A stretch of 64,000 nt of DNA from Duganella sp. BJB476 (GTDB lineage: Bacteria > Pseudomonadota > Gammaproteobacteria > Burkholderiales > Burkholderiaceae_D), in assembly GCF_003416895.1 (NCBI RefSeq), contig NZ_QVIO01000003.1, positions 558,001-622,000 on the forward strand. The letters run 5' to 3'. Position 1 is the first letter of the stretch. Each line of letters begins with the position of its first letter. The translations under genes were made by a program, and so were the position numbers. This document shows positions 53,858-63,568 of this stretch, in pieces. The notes under the pieces were generated by a model, which saw only the letters and a program-made list of their open reading frames with translations, searched no databases and was not told where the DNA came from.

Positions 53858-54672
53858 TGCAGGTCCAGATTTTCGCCGCCCACTGGGGCAACAACGAACT
53901 GGCGCCGCAAGTGTTCGTCGACCGCGTCAAGCAAGCGGGCTTCGATGGCATCGAAATGTCGCTGCCATTGGACGCCGCCGCCCGCGAGGACTGGACCGGC
54001 CGCATCACCGCCGCCGGCCTTGGCCTGATTGCCGCCCAATGGGAGACAGTGTTCCACCCGACCTTCGAGCCGCACCGCACTGCGCTGGCCGAGCTGCTGC
54101 ACAACGCCTGCGCCGCCAAGCCGCTGCACGTCAACTCGCACACCGGCAAGGACTACTTCACGCCGGCGCAGAACCGCGAGCTGCTGGAACTGGCGGCCGC
54201 CATCTCGCGCCAGCACGGCGTGCCCATCGTGCACGAAATCCACCGCAGCCGTTTCAGCGGCCACCCGATGCTGCTGCTGCCCTACCTGCAGCAGATGCCC
54301 GAGCTGCAACTGACGGCCGACCTGTCGCACTGGTGCTGCGCCTGCGAATCGCTGCTGGAAGACCAGCCGCACACGCTGGCCGTCACGCTGCCGCATGTGC
54401 GCCACATCCACGCCCGCGTCGGCCACCAGCAAGGGCCGCAGGTGGCCGACTTCCGCGCGCCGGAATCGCAGGCTGCATTGGAAGCGCACCTATCGTGGTG
54501 GGATGAAGTGATACGGCTGCGCCGCGCCGCCGGCGCGCAGCGCATGACGCTGACGCCGGAATTCGGCCCGGTGCCGTACACGCAAACGCTGCCCTACACG
54601 CAGAAGGAAATCTCCAACGCATGGGAGCTGAACGTGGCGATGCTGGAACTGCTGCGCCGACGCTATAACTGA
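53857..54672 (+). CDS. Xylose-isomerase-like TIM barrel (sugar phosphate isomerase/epimerase family)
   Basis: A 271-residue AP_endonuc_2-type TIM barrel: QIFAAHWGNNELAPQVFVDR at the start, GFDGIEMSLPLD, PLHVNSHTGKDYFTPAQN, IVHEIHRSRFSGHP (Glu and His as likely metal ligands), LTADLSHWCCACES, VRHIHARVGHQQGPQ and a last TPEFGP Glu. Relatives isomerise or epimerise sugars or inositols. It is coupled by one-base overlap to the PhyH oxygenase, and its end overlaps the convergent kinase gene by ten bases. Confidence 0.88.
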   Translation: MQVQIFAAHWGNNELAPQVFVDRVKQAGFDGIEMSLPLDAAAREDWTGRITAAGLGLIAAQWETVFHPTFEPHRTALAELLHNACAAKPLHVNSHTGKDYFTPAQNRELLELAAAISRQHGVPIVHEIHRSRFSGHPMLLLPYLQQMPELQLTADLSHWCCACESLLEDQPHTLAVTLPHVRHIHARVGHQQGPQVADFRAPESQAALEAHLSWWDEVIRLRRAAGAQRMTLTPEFGPVPYTQTLPYTQKEISNAWELNVAMLELLRRRYN

Positions 54673-56603
54673 AGCTCGGGCTCCGGCGGCGCGCCTTCCG
54701 GCGCCCGCATCGGCAGCACCAGCGTGACGGTGGTGCCCCTGCCGGCTTCCGATTCGACCCGTATGGTCCCGCGCAGCATGCCGGTGACAATGTTATAAAC
54801 GATATTCATCCCCAGCCCCGAACCGCCCTGTCCCAGCTTGGTGGTGAAGAAGGGATCGAAGACCTTGTGCAGCGTGCTGGCCGACATGCCGACGCCGTTG
54901 TCGGCGAAGGTCAGCTTCACCGCATCGGCCTCCTCGCGCAGCGCCTCGATGACGATGGCGCCGCTATCGCGGCCGTCGAAGCCGTGCAGCAGCGCGTTGC
55001 CGATCAAATTGCTCAGCACCTGGCTCAAGCTGCCCGGATAGGAATCGAAATCCAGCCCCGGCGGCACGTCGACGCGCACCTCGCACCCGCAGCGCCGCAG
55101 CTGCGCCGCGTAGGTGGCCAGCGTATCGTGCACCACCTCGTCGAGCCGGAAGCGGCGCCGCTGGCCGCTGGCCTGGTCCACCGCCACCTGCTTGAAGGAG
55201 GTGATCAGGTCGGCCGCCCGCGTCAGCGAGCTGCCCATGATGTCGCAGGCCTTGCGGGCGTCGCCCAGGTGCGCCTCCAGCACCGAACGTTTCAAGCCGC
55301 CGTCGGTGGCCAGCCGCCGCTCGAAATCGCGCACCATGTCGCTCAGGGCGCTGGCGGTCAGCAGGCTGTTGCCGATCGGCGTATTCAGTTCGTGCGCCAC
55401 GCCGGCCACCAGCGCGCCCAGCGACGCCATCTTCTCCGACGTCAGCAGATTGGTCTGCGCCTGCTTCAGCGTTTCCGCCACCACCGACAAATCGCTGCGT
55501 GCCTGCTCCACATTGCCCTTCTGCCGTTCCAGTTCGGCCAGGCTGTATTCCAGTCCGTGCTTGGCGTCGATCACGCGCCGGGTCGACACCAGCAAGGCCG
55601 CGATCAGCGCGCTGATGATCAGGCCCACCACGCCGATCAGCAGCACCGGCAGCGGCGAACTGCTGTAGCGCGCGCCGCCATATCCTTCCATGCGCAACTG
55701 CCAGCGGCGCTGCCCCACCATCAGCGCCTTCTGCGACGCCAGCCCTTCCAGCGGCGCGCCGCGCGGCTGGCGGATCACGGCCAGGGTAGCGCTGTCGTAG
55801 AGCAGCGTGTCGGCGCCGGGTGGCGGCGCGTCCTTGGTATCGTCGTAGCCGTCGTCGTCGATGCGCACCCGCATATGCTCCAGCAGCGGCGCATCGATCA
55901 CCTCGCGCATCAGCGTATTGACGCGGAAAACGATGGCGACAAAACCGAACAGCGCGGCCTGGCGCTGCTCGGCCGTCTGCAAAGGCAGGCCGGCGCGGTA
56001 GACCGGCGCGCGCGCGACGAAGCCCGGCTGGCCGCTGGCGTCCTGCACCAGCGTGATGCGCTCGGTGGCGACGATCTCGCCGCTGTCGCGGCCCAGCTCC
56101 AGCGCCTTCAGGTGCGGCGGCAGCGCGCCCAGGTCCAGGCCGAAGGCGTTCTCGTTGCCCTTCAGCGGTTCGGTGTATTCGATGATGTAGTGCGGGCTGC
56201 GGACGCTGGCGGGGTGCACCTTGAAATCCGGATAGCCGCCGGCCGCGATGGCGCTATCGCCCTTGACGGCGGCGCTGAACGCGGCCAGCTGCGCATCCGG
56301 CACCACCCGCACGAACTGGATCGCCTGGAACCCGGGATAACGCCGGTCCAGCTTGAGCTCCGCCACGAAGCGGTGAAAGCGCCCGCGGTCGATGCGGTCT
56401 TCCAGCGCGTACATGCCCTTGATACCGAGCAGCACGTCGAAATAGGTTTGCAGCCGCACCTCGGCGTCGCGCGCCACCTTTTCGGCGTCGCGCTGGAAGT
56501 TCGCCTGCACCTGCTGGCGCTGCGTCACGACCACGAAATAGCAGGTCGCGGCAGTGAGGAATATGCCAAGAAAGAACGCCAGGTAGCCGCGCGATCGTTT
56601 CAT
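54663..56603 (-). CDS. CHASE-domain sensor histidine kinase
   Basis: A 646-residue membrane kinase: TM1 (about 7-26), a periplasmic CHASE domain (about 40-300, with LQTYFDVLLGIKGMYALEDR and YPGFQAIQFVRVVP), TM2 (about 318-340), a coiled-coil linker, the H-box GVAHELNTPIGN and an HATPase_c domain (NLIGNALLHGF, DNGVGMS, GGSGLGMNIVYNI). CHASE domains bind adenine-like, fatty or small organic ligands. It follows the HD-GYP response regulator by 13 bases on the same strand, so that protein is the likely phosphoryl target. Confidence 0.93.
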   Translation of the reverse strand: MKRSRGYLAFFLGIFLTAATCYFVVVTQRQQVQANFQRDAEKVARDAEVRLQTYFDVLLGIKGMYALEDRIDRGRFHRFVAELKLDRRYPGFQAIQFVRVVPDAQLAAFSAAVKGDSAIAAGGYPDFKVHPASVRSPHYIIEYTEPLKGNENAFGLDLGALPPHLKALELGRDSGEIVATERITLVQDASGQPGFVARAPVYRAGLPLQTAEQRQAALFGFVAIVFRVNTLMREVIDAPLLEHMRVRIDDDGYDDTKDAPPPGADTLLYDSATLAVIRQPRGAPLEGLASQKALMVGQRRWQLRMEGYGGARYSSSPLPVLLIGVVGLIISALIAALLVSTRRVIDAKHGLEYSLAELERQKGNVEQARSDLSVVAETLKQAQTNLLTSEKMASLGALVAGVAHELNTPIGNSLLTASALSDMVRDFERRLATDGGLKRSVLEAHLGDARKACDIMGSSLTRAADLITSFKQVAVDQASGQRRRFRLDEVVHDTLATYAAQLRRCGCEVRVDVPPGLDFDSYPGSLSQVLSNLIGNALLHGFDGRDSGAIVIEALREEADAVKLTFADNGVGMSASTLHKVFDPFFTTKLGQGGSGLGMNIVYNIVTGMLRGTIRVESEAGRGTTVTLVLPMRAPEGAPPEPELQL

Positions 56604-56616
56604 ATGGCGTTGTGTT

Positions 56617-57729
56617 CTAGGCCACGATGTCCGGCGCCGCGCCGCCCGGCGCGTGATCGCTGTATCGCTCGGCGATGGCCATGAACTCTTCCTCGATGGT
56701 CAGCATGGCGTCGACCACGTCGGGATCGAAATGCTCGCCGCTGCCCTGCCGTATCATCTCCATCGCCGTCTCGTGGGTGAAGGCCGGCTTGTAGACCCGC
56801 TTGGAGATCAGCGCATCGTAGACGTCGGCCACCGCCATCAGCCGCGCCGACATCGGAATCGTGTCGCCGACCAGGCCTTGCGGATAGCCGGAGCCGTCGT
56901 ACTTCTCCTGGTGCGAATACGTGATCTCGCGCGCGTAGCGCAGGAAGGTGTTGGTGTAGCCCAGGTGGTGCTCGACGTTGACGATGGCGTCGCGCCCGTA
57001 GACGGTGTGCAGCTTCATGACGGCGAATTCCTCGTCCGTCAGACGGTCCGGCTTGAGCAGGATGGCGTCCGGAATCGACACCTTGCCGATGTCGTGCAGC
57101 GGCGCGGCCTTGAACAGCGACTTGATATTGGCCTCGCTCAGCTCCTCCTCGAAGCGCTTGTGCGATTGCAGCTGGCGCCCCAGCGCAGCCACATAATGCT
57201 GCACGCGACGCAAGTGGTTGGCGGTTTCGTATTCGCGCGTCTCGGCCAGCGAGGCCAGCGCCCAGATCATCGCGTCGAGCATCTGGCTCAGTTCCGCCGT
57301 AACTTCCTCGACCACGTGCTCCAGCAGGTTGCGCTGCTGCTTGAGCAGTTCGCGCGAGTGGCGCAGTTGCAGATGGGTGTCGACCCGCGCGCGCAGCACC
57401 TCGCCGACGATGGGCTTGAGCACGACGTCGGCGCCGCCTTCCAGCATGGCGCGCCCCTCGTCGGCCTGCCCTTGCAGGAAGATGACGGGAATGTCGGCCG
57501 TGTCCGGGCTGGACTTGAGCTGCTGGCACACGCTGTAGCCGTCGATTTCCGGCAGCGCCGTGTCCAGCACCACCAGGTGCGGACGCGGCACCTGCTGCAT
57601 GATGGCCAGCGCTGCGCCGCCGTTGTTGGCCAGCTTGACCTCGTACTGGTCCTGCAGCAGCCCGTGCATCAAGATCAGGTTGTCCGGCGCCTCGTCGACG
57701 ACCAGCACGATGGCCTTTTTGATGTTCAT
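56617..57729 (-). CDS. Response regulator with HD-GYP c-di-GMP phosphodiesterase domain
   Basis: A 370-residue protein: receiver domain (1-120) and HD-GYP domain (about 165-345). The phospho-acceptor Asp is in HLVVLDTALPEIDG and the Lys in VLKPI, but the acidic pair is VVDEAPDN and the usual Thr/Ser in beta-4 is Gln (VIFLQGQ), so signalling may be altered. The output motif is intact: LAETREYETANHLRR, HDIGKVSIPD and DGSGYPQGL. It would hydrolyse c-di-GMP to pGpG/GMP. It precedes the CHASE kinase in one operon. Confidence 0.92.
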   Translation of the reverse strand: MNIKKAIVLVVDEAPDNLILMHGLLQDQYEVKLANNGGAALAIMQQVPRPHLVVLDTALPEIDGYSVCQQLKSSPDTADIPVIFLQGQADEGRAMLEGGADVVLKPIVGEVLRARVDTHLQLRHSRELLKQQRNLLEHVVEEVTAELSQMLDAMIWALASLAETREYETANHLRRVQHYVAALGRQLQSHKRFEEELSEANIKSLFKAAPLHDIGKVSIPDAILLKPDRLTDEEFAVMKLHTVYGRDAIVNVEHHLGYTNTFLRYAREITYSHQEKYDGSGYPQGLVGDTIPMSARLMAVADVYDALISKRVYKPAFTHETAMEMIRQGSGEHFDPDVVDAMLTIEEEFMAIAERYSDHAPGGAAPDIVA

Positions 57730-57831
57730 CCGCCACTACTCCCTGGGATTGGTCTCTATCGCTAGCATGATAGATGATAACCGCCGACGGAATTTGCCCG
57801 CAAAACATTTTTTCTCGGCTAGCTTGCAATT

Positions 57832-57851
57832 GTATAGTGCACTACCTATAC
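57832..57851. promoter_or_regulatory. Operator-like dyads at the OhrR-type gene
   Basis: GTATAG (57832-57837) and CTATAC (57846-57851) form an inverted repeat that encloses most of a perfect 10-bp palindrome TAGTGCACTA (57835-57844). A TATACT overlaps the right arm only seven bases before the ATG, so the message may be nearly leaderless. MarR/OhrR regulators bind this kind of dyad at their own promoters. Confidence 0.5.
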
Positions 57852-57858
57852 TGTGCGC

Positions 57859-58317
<459 letters not shown>

Positions 58318-58325
58318 GAGAGCCG

Positions 58326-59072
58326 ATGACGACCTCCAATCCGATCTACACCCATCCCCTCCACGTGGCCGACGCATTGCGCAAGGACGGCTACGCGGTC
58401 ATGCCGCCGCAGGACGTGGCGGCGCTGGCAGGCGTGCCGCTGGCCGCGCTGAACGCGCTGATCCCCAGCTGGGACGCGCTGGAACTGGACAACTACCTGA
58501 AGGACGGCGGCCGCTATCGGCGCCGCCGCCATTCCTGCTTCGTCCAGAACGGCGCCGAGCTGACGCAAACCGCGCATCGCGCCCACTGGCAGCCGCTGGA
58601 ATACAACGCCCTGCACGGCGGCATGAACCGCCTGTTCGAGCCGATGCAGCCGGCCACCGTGGCGCAGCCCGCGTGGCAGGCGCTGGTGCGCGGCATCGGC
58701 CAGTTGTGCAGCGCAGCGCGCCGCAACAGCGATCCGTGGTACGTCGAGGCGCACCAGTTCCGCATCGACACCACCGACGGCATCGGCCGGCCGACGCCGG
58801 AAGGCGCGCACCGCGACGGCGTCGATTTCGTCGCCGTGCTGCTGATCGGCCGCGAACAGATCAAGGGCGGCGAGACGCGCATTTTCGAAGCCGATGGGCC
58901 GAACGGCAAGCGCTTCACCATGACCGAGCCGTGGACCATGCTGCTGCTGGACGATGCGAGCGTGATCCACGAATCGACGCCGATCCAGCCGCTGGGAGAG
59001 CACGGCCACCGCGATACGCTGGTGCTGACCTGGCGCGCCGGCGGCTTCCAGGGGCAGGAAAGTCCCCCCTGA
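58326..59072 (+). CDS. PF10014-type Fe(II)/2-oxoglutarate dioxygenase
   Basis: A 248-residue oxygenase of the 2OG-Fe_Oxy_2 group, whose characterised members hydroxylate free amino acids (isoleucine, leucine, methionine). Metal ligands are visible as His and Asp in [13 protein letters not shown] and a distal His in SVIHESTPI; the conserved QFR in EAHQFRI and GGETRIFEA are also present. GAGAG precedes the ATG. It follows the OhrR-type gene by eight bases and is probably under its control. The actual substrate is not predictable. Confidence 0.9.
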   Translation: MTTSNPIYTHPLHVADALRKDGYAVMPPQDVAALAGVPLAALNALIPSWDALELDNYLKDGGRYRRRRHSCFVQNGAELTQTAHRAHWQPLEYNALHGGMNRLFEPMQPATVAQPAWQALVRGIGQLCSAARRNSDPWYVEAHQFRIDTTDGIGRPTPEGAHRDGVDFVAVLLIGREQIKGGETRIFEADGPNGKRFTMTEPWTMLLLDDASVIHESTPIQPLGEHGHRDTLVLTWRAGGFQGQESPP

Positions 59073-59128
59073 AGGATTAAATCCGATATAGTCACGACAG
59101 CCAATATACGCATTCAGGAGGGTGGTCA

Positions 59129-60481
59129 GTGGACACCAGCTACGAAATTCAGCCCGACGAAATCGAAATCCTCATCGTAGAAGACAGCCCGACCCAGGCC
59201 GAACGCCTGCGCCGCCTGATCCAGTCAATGCGCTACGGCGCCCGCGTGGCCGGCAACGGCCAACTGGCGCTCGATGCGATCCGCGAGCGCAAGCCGCACC
59301 TGGTGCTGTCCGATATCGTCATGCCGGAGATGGATGGCTACACGCTGTGCCGCGCCATCAAGGCCGACCCCGAACTGCGCGACATCCCGGTGATCCTGGT
59401 GACCTCGCTGATGGACCCCAAGGACATCATCCGCGGCATCGAGTGCGGCGCCGACAATTTCATCCGCAAGCCCTACGCCGAAGACTATCTGTTGAACCGC
59501 ATCGGCCACATGCTGATGAACCAGAAGCTGCGCAAGAACCAGAACATGGAGATCGGCATCGCCCTGTACCTGGGCGACCAGAAGCACTTCATCAACGCCG
59601 AGCGCCAGCAAATCCTCGACCTGCTGATCTCCACCTACGAACAGGCGGTACAGGTCAACAGCGAGCTGCAGGCGCGCGAACGCCAGGTGATCGAACTGAA
59701 TATGCGGCTGGCGCACCACGCCGGCGAGCTGGAAACCATCAACCGCGAGATCGCGCTGAAGAACCTGGAGCTGGCCGAAGCGAGCCGGATGAAATCGGCC
59801 TTCATCGCCAATATGTCGCATGAGCTGCGTACGCCGCTCAACGCCATCATCGGCTTCACCGGCGCGCTGCTGATGAAGCTCCCCGGCCCGCTGAATCCGG
59901 AGCAGGACAAGCAGCTCAACACCATCCGCACCAGCGCGCGCCACCTGCTCTCGCTGATCAACGACATCCTGGACGTGGCCAAGATCGAAGCCGGCAAGGT
60001 CACGCTGGAGCTGGAAACCGTGCAGTGCCAGCACCTGGTCAACGACGTGGTCGACACGCTGCGCCCATTGGCGCTGCAAAAGGGACTGGAGCTGGAAGTG
60101 GAGCTGGTCGACGAAGCCATCGTGCTGCAAACCGACCGCCGCGCGCTGACGCAGATCCTGCTCAACCTGGCCAACAACGCGATCAAGTTCACCGAGACCG
60201 GCAAGGTCCGGGTAACGCTGGCCAAGCGTCCTGGCGAAGGCCGCGACATCATCGAATTCGCGGTGGCCGACAGCGGCGCCGGCATACGCGAGGAAGACCA
60301 GGCCAAATTGTTCCAGGCCTTCTCGCAGCTCGATTCCACCTCGACCCGCCACGCCGAAGGCGCGGGCCTGGGCCTGTACCTGTGCCAGAACCTGGCCAAC
60401 CTGATCGGCGGCTCGCTGTTCTTCAAGAGCGACTTCGGCCAGGGCAGCACGTTCACGCTGGCGCTGCCCCATAAAGTTTGA
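59129..60481 (+). CDS. Response-regulator/histidine-kinase hybrid
   Basis: A 450-residue soluble protein. The N-terminal receiver (about 12-130) has [10 protein letters not shown], Asp in [14 protein letters not shown], Thr in [11 protein letters not shown] and Lys in FIRKPY. A linker coiled coil leads to HisKA with [19 protein letters not shown] and HATPase_c ([32 protein letters not shown]). Receiver-first kinases of this type pass signals between two-component systems. The GTG start at 59129 has a strong AGGAGG upstream. It is 56 bases after the PF10014 gene. Confidence 0.93.
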   Translation: MDTSYEIQPDEIEILIVEDSPTQAERLRRLIQSMRYGARVAGNGQLALDAIRERKPHLVLSDIVMPEMDGYTLCRAIKADPELRDIPVILVTSLMDPKDIIRGIECGADNFIRKPYAEDYLLNRIGHMLMNQKLRKNQNMEIGIALYLGDQKHFINAERQQILDLLISTYEQAVQVNSELQARERQVIELNMRLAHHAGELETINREIALKNLELAEASRMKSAFIANMSHELRTPLNAIIGFTGALLMKLPGPLNPEQDKQLNTIRTSARHLLSLINDILDVAKIEAGKVTLELETVQCQHLVNDVVDTLRPLALQKGLELEVELVDEAIVLQTDRRALTQILLNLANNAIKFTETGKVRVTLAKRPGEGRDIIEFAVADSGAGIREEDQAKLFQAFSQLDSTSTRHAEGAGLGLYLCQNLANLIGGSLFFKSDFGQGSTFTLALPHKV

Positions 60482-60524
60482 CTTTTTTATACTGTAGAAG
60501 CTTCGACACCGTAGTTCTACGGTA

Positions 60525-60553
60525 TTGCACCGCAACATGAACAGGCATATAGT
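60525..60553 (+). promoter_or_regulatory. Sigma-70-like promoter of a small RNA
   Basis: TTGCAC (60525-60530) is followed after exactly 17 bases by TATAGT (60548-60553). It drives toward a short non-coding stretch that ends in an intrinsic terminator. Confidence 0.7.
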
Positions 60554-60559
60554 TGGAAC

Positions 60560-60628
60560 TGTCTCCTCCAACCGTTCGCTGAACATTGGAATTCAGCCCG
60601 CACCGTCAAGGTAGCGGGCGTTTTTTTT
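60560..60628 (+). ncRNA. Candidate two-hairpin small RNA with anti-Shine-Dalgarno-like 5' end
   Basis: From a start at about 60560 the transcript would be about 68 nt. CUCCUCC lies at 60563-60569, nearly at the 5' end. Hairpin 1 is UCCAA-CC-GUUC-GCU-GAAC-A-UUGGA (60567-60590). Hairpin 2 is the terminator GCCCGC...GCGGGC (60596-60619) with a U8 tail. No open reading frame is present. The CUCCUCC could pair with GGAGG ribosome sites. A Rfam family of small toxic RNAs from Betaproteobacteria has a similar compact layout; membership is not tested here. Confidence 0.65.
60596..60628 (+). terminator. Intrinsic terminator
   Basis: GCCCGC (60596-60601) pairs with GCGGGC (60614-60619), with CC/GG pairing possible inside, followed by G and eight T (60621-60628). 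It ends the small RNA and also read-through from the hybrid kinase gene. Confidence 0.88.
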
Positions 60629-60646
60629 GGTGGCTCAGGTTCCACC

Positions 60647-61927
60647 TCAGGCGCGCAGCAGATCGAGCTTGCCGCCGCGCGGCAGCGAAGGGAACACCTG
60701 CACCAGCTGCTGGTCGCTCAAGCGCAGATGACGCTCGGCGATCGCCGCCAGCACGGTGCGGAAGTCGGTCGTCACCGGCAGGTCGCGGCCTTCGTTCAAC
60801 TCGGCGTCGCCGACGCCGCGCCAGTCGCCCAGCACCTTGCCGCCGTTGACGCCACCGCCCAATACCCACATCACATTGCCATGTCCATGGTCGGTGCCGC
60901 CGTTGCCGTTCTCGCGCGCGGTGCGGCCGAACTCCGACATCACCACAATGGTGGTCTGCTCGAACAGCGGTCCCAGTCGCTGCGCCAGCACCGCCAGGCC
61001 CTGCCCCAGCGGCTGCAGGCGGTTGGCCAGCTGGCCGCGCGCCGCGCCCTGGCTGGCGTGCGTATCCCAGCCGCCCAGCGCGACGAAGGCCAGCTGGATA
61101 TTCGGATCGTTGCGCATCAGCGCCGCCAGCCGCGCCGCGTCGTCGGGGAAGCCGTTCGGCAAAGGTGCGCCACCGTTCGCCGCCTGCATTTCCGCCGACA
61201 TCCCGCCGCCGCCCATGCCGCCGCCGACCATCTTGCCGGCCGCCGCGTCCATCACTTCCTTGTGCGCGTCCTGGCCTTGCTGGTAGGCGGCGCCGAAGCG
61301 CGCGTTGTCCGCGTACAGCTGGTCGAAGGCCTTGCTCACCGCCGGCCGGTCCAGCACATTGGCCTTGGTGCCGGCCGCGCCATTGGCCAGGTTGACCGCC
61401 GCCGCGTGGCCGGACAGGATGCGCGGCATGACCGGGCCGATGCTCAACGCGCGGGTCGGCGTGGCCACGCCGGGCAGCGTCGCCACCAGGCGGTTCATCC
61501 AGCCGTCCGCGGTGCTCTTGACGCCGGGCGTGGCCGATTCCATGTAGTCCTGCGCGTCGAAGTGCGAACGGGTGGTGTCCGGCGAACCGCTGGCGTGGAC
61601 AAAGGCCAGCTTCTTCTGCTCCCACAACGGCAGCAGCGGCGCCAGCGCCGGATGCAGGCCGAAATAGCCGTCGAGATTCAGCGCGCCGTTGTCGTCGCCC
61701 GGCTTGGCCAATGCGATGCTCGGGCGCAGGCGCGCGTAGTTGGCGTCGGCCACCGGCGCGACCACGTTCAAGCCGTCCACCGCACCGCGCAGCATGACCA
61801 CGATCAGCTTGCGGCCGGTGGCGTCGGCGTTCGGCGTCGCGGCCGTCGCGGCCCAGGCGTGGCGGCCCAGCGGTATCACCAGTCCGGCGCCGGCGGCCAG
61901 CGTGTTGAGGAAGTCTCTGCGTTGCAT
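60647..61927 (-). CDS. DUF1501 family exported protein
   Basis: A 426-residue protein of the DUF1501 (sulfatase-like fold) family. It begins MQRRDFLNTLAAGAGLVIPLG, which looks like a Tat signal, and has RKLIVVMLRGAVDGLNVVAP, SHFDAQDYMESATPG, NIQLAFVALGGWDTHASQ and the C-terminal VVMSEFGRTARENGNGGTDHG, the conserved alkaline-phosphatase-like metal region. A Gly/Met-rich insert (GGGMGGGGM) lies around residue 235. TGGAGAC precedes the ATG. It is coupled to the DUF1800 gene 19 bases upstream; such pairs are common, but their role is unknown. Confidence 0.9.
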   Translation of the reverse strand: MQRRDFLNTLAAGAGLVIPLGRHAWAATAATPNADATGRKLIVVMLRGAVDGLNVVAPVADANYARLRPSIALAKPGDDNGALNLDGYFGLHPALAPLLPLWEQKKLAFVHASGSPDTTRSHFDAQDYMESATPGVKSTADGWMNRLVATLPGVATPTRALSIGPVMPRILSGHAAAVNLANGAAGTKANVLDRPAVSKAFDQLYADNARFGAAYQQGQDAHKEVMDAAAGKMVGGGMGGGGMSAEMQAANGGAPLPNGFPDDAARLAALMRNDPNIQLAFVALGGWDTHASQGAARGQLANRLQPLGQGLAVLAQRLGPLFEQTTIVVMSEFGRTARENGNGGTDHGHGNVMWVLGGGVNGGKVLGDWRGVGDAELNEGRDLPVTTDFRTVLAAIAERHLRLSDQQLVQVFPSLPRGGKLDLLRA

Positions 61928-61946
61928 GATGGTCTCCAGACGATGA

Positions 61947-63401
61947 TTAGCGCTGCATGAAATCGGGACTGCCCAGCAGCATGGCCGCACGCAATGGCGG
62001 CGGACTGCCGGCGATCGCACCCTGCGTCTTGGCCGAGATCGAACCGGCCAGTGTCGCCTGCAAGGCCTGCACATCCAGCGCCGGCGCCAGCTGGGTGGCG
62101 AAGGCGATGCGGCGGCTCAGTGCATCGGGATTGAGCCAGGCGTCCTGCGTGTTCTTGTAGCCGTCCGGCGTCTGGCAGCCGTACAGCGGCATGCCGAGGC
62201 GGGTCAGCACGCCCAATGTTTGCTTGATGTCCGACGGCGCCGTGTCGCTGGCGCGCGCCGCCGAGATCACGTATTGATACGGCGTCTTGAACTTCGCGCC
62301 CACCGCTTCCGGCGCCATGAACTCGGCGCTGGCGAACAGGGTGCGCAGCACGCTGCGGATATCGCCCTTGCTGTCGATGTAGCTCTTGGCCATGCGGTCC
62401 ACCAGCGCCGGCGGCGGCTGGTCCTGCACGAAGTACTGCGCCAGCTGGAAGCTCAGGTGATGCGCGGTCGCCGGCAGCATCGCCAGCACGTCCAGCGCGT
62501 ACTCGCCCTCCTCCTGGCCGCCGGCCTTGATGCGGCGGCCCAGCCAGACCTTGTCGTCGCGGTCGTGGCGCGCGGGGTCGAAGGCGAAGGTGCGGTTGCG
62601 CGCGACCAGTTCGCGGTTGTCGTAGGTCCAGCCGGTCAGCATGCGCGCCAGTTCGGTCACGTCCTTCTGCGTGTAGCCGCTGTCGACGCCCATGGTGTGC
62701 AGCTCCATCAGCTCGCGCGCATAGTTTTCATTCAGGCCGCTGCTCTTGGCCTTCTGGCCGCCCTGTTTTCTGCCGCGCGGAATGTAGCCATTGGCGGTGG
62801 AGACCCAGTTGTCCAGGTAGTACAGCATGGCTGGATGGTGCGCGGTGGCGCCCAGCAGGTCGCGGAAATTCCCCAGCGCGTAAGGGCGGATCGCGTCGCG
62901 CTCGTAACTGGCGATCAGCGCGCGGTCGACGCCCTTGCCGGCGAAGACGTTGAAGTGATTGAACCAGAAATCGACCATCACTTCTTCCAGCTGGTTCGGG
63001 CTGTCGACCGCGCGGGCGATGCGCGCCTCCGCCGTCTGCTGCGCAATCGCGGTGACCACTTCGCGGCGCTTGGCCTTGTCGCCGTCCGACTCGTCCTTGG
63101 CCATCGCTCGCACTTCCAGGAAGCGCCGCATCACCACGCCGGCCGGTTGCTGCACCGCGTCCAGGCTGGCCAGGCGCGCGCTCAATGCCGGCGGCAGCGG
63201 CGCGCCGGCCGCGAGCTGCGTATCGATGTAGCGCTGCACGCCCATCTGCGTCACCCGCTCGATGTCGCCCGGCTTGGGGCCGTAGCCGATGCGGTTCAGC
63301 ACATGGGCGGCGGCCTGCTCGGGCGTCAGCGGCTCGGCCGCGATGGCGGAAGCGGCGGCGGAGGCCACGGCGGCCACGGCGATCCAGCGGTAGAAGTTCA
63401 T
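61947..63401 (-). CDS. DUF1800 family exported protein
   Basis: A 484-residue protein with a signal peptide (WIAVAAVASAAASAIAAEP) and the DUF1800 pattern: AAHVLNRIGYGPKPGDIERV, MVDFWFNHFNVFAGKG, NENYARELMELHTMGVDSGY, DVTELARMLTGWTY and AEFMAPEAVGAKFKTP. The family is secreted, of unknown function, and nearly always found beside DUF1501, as here. AGGAG precedes the ATG at 63399-63401. It is divergent from the TetR gene. Confidence 0.9.
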   Translation of the reverse strand: MNFYRWIAVAAVASAAASAIAAEPLTPEQAAAHVLNRIGYGPKPGDIERVTQMGVQRYIDTQLAAGAPLPPALSARLASLDAVQQPAGVVMRRFLEVRAMAKDESDGDKAKRREVVTAIAQQTAEARIARAVDSPNQLEEVMVDFWFNHFNVFAGKGVDRALIASYERDAIRPYALGNFRDLLGATAHHPAMLYYLDNWVSTANGYIPRGRKQGGQKAKSSGLNENYARELMELHTMGVDSGYTQKDVTELARMLTGWTYDNRELVARNRTFAFDPARHDRDDKVWLGRRIKAGGQEEGEYALDVLAMLPATAHHLSFQLAQYFVQDQPPPALVDRMAKSYIDSKGDIRSVLRTLFASAEFMAPEAVGAKFKTPYQYVISAARASDTAPSDIKQTLGVLTRLGMPLYGCQTPDGYKNTQDAWLNPDALSRRIAFATQLAPALDVQALQATLAGSISAKTQGAIAGSPPPLRAAMLLGSPDFMQR

Positions 63402-63510
63402 GGCGGCGCTCCTGTCGAAAAATATATTTACTTTATAACGCAATATTGCTGGGCCTCAAACGACTGCCATGTATCGGTTGTAAGCGGCTGTTAGCATTCG
63501 TTCACAAATA

Positions 63511-63549
63511 AATTAAACAACTGATTTAGTTATATCAATCGTTTAAATT
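63511..63549. promoter_or_regulatory. Possible TetR operator region
   Basis: AATTAAAC (63511-63518) and GTTTAAATT (63541-63549) form a near-perfect inverted pair around a 22-base AT-rich spacer just upstream of the TetR gene. The spacing is wide for a single dimer, so confidence is low. Confidence 0.3.
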
Positions 63550-63568
63550 ATGTGTTGTAATGCCGCCC

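Noticed and set aside
60509-60522. CCGTAG-TT-CTACGG palindrome as another copy of the glucan operator
   Set aside because: The spacer is 2 bases instead of 3 and the arms differ at the inner position; it is better seen as a small hairpin after the kinase gene.
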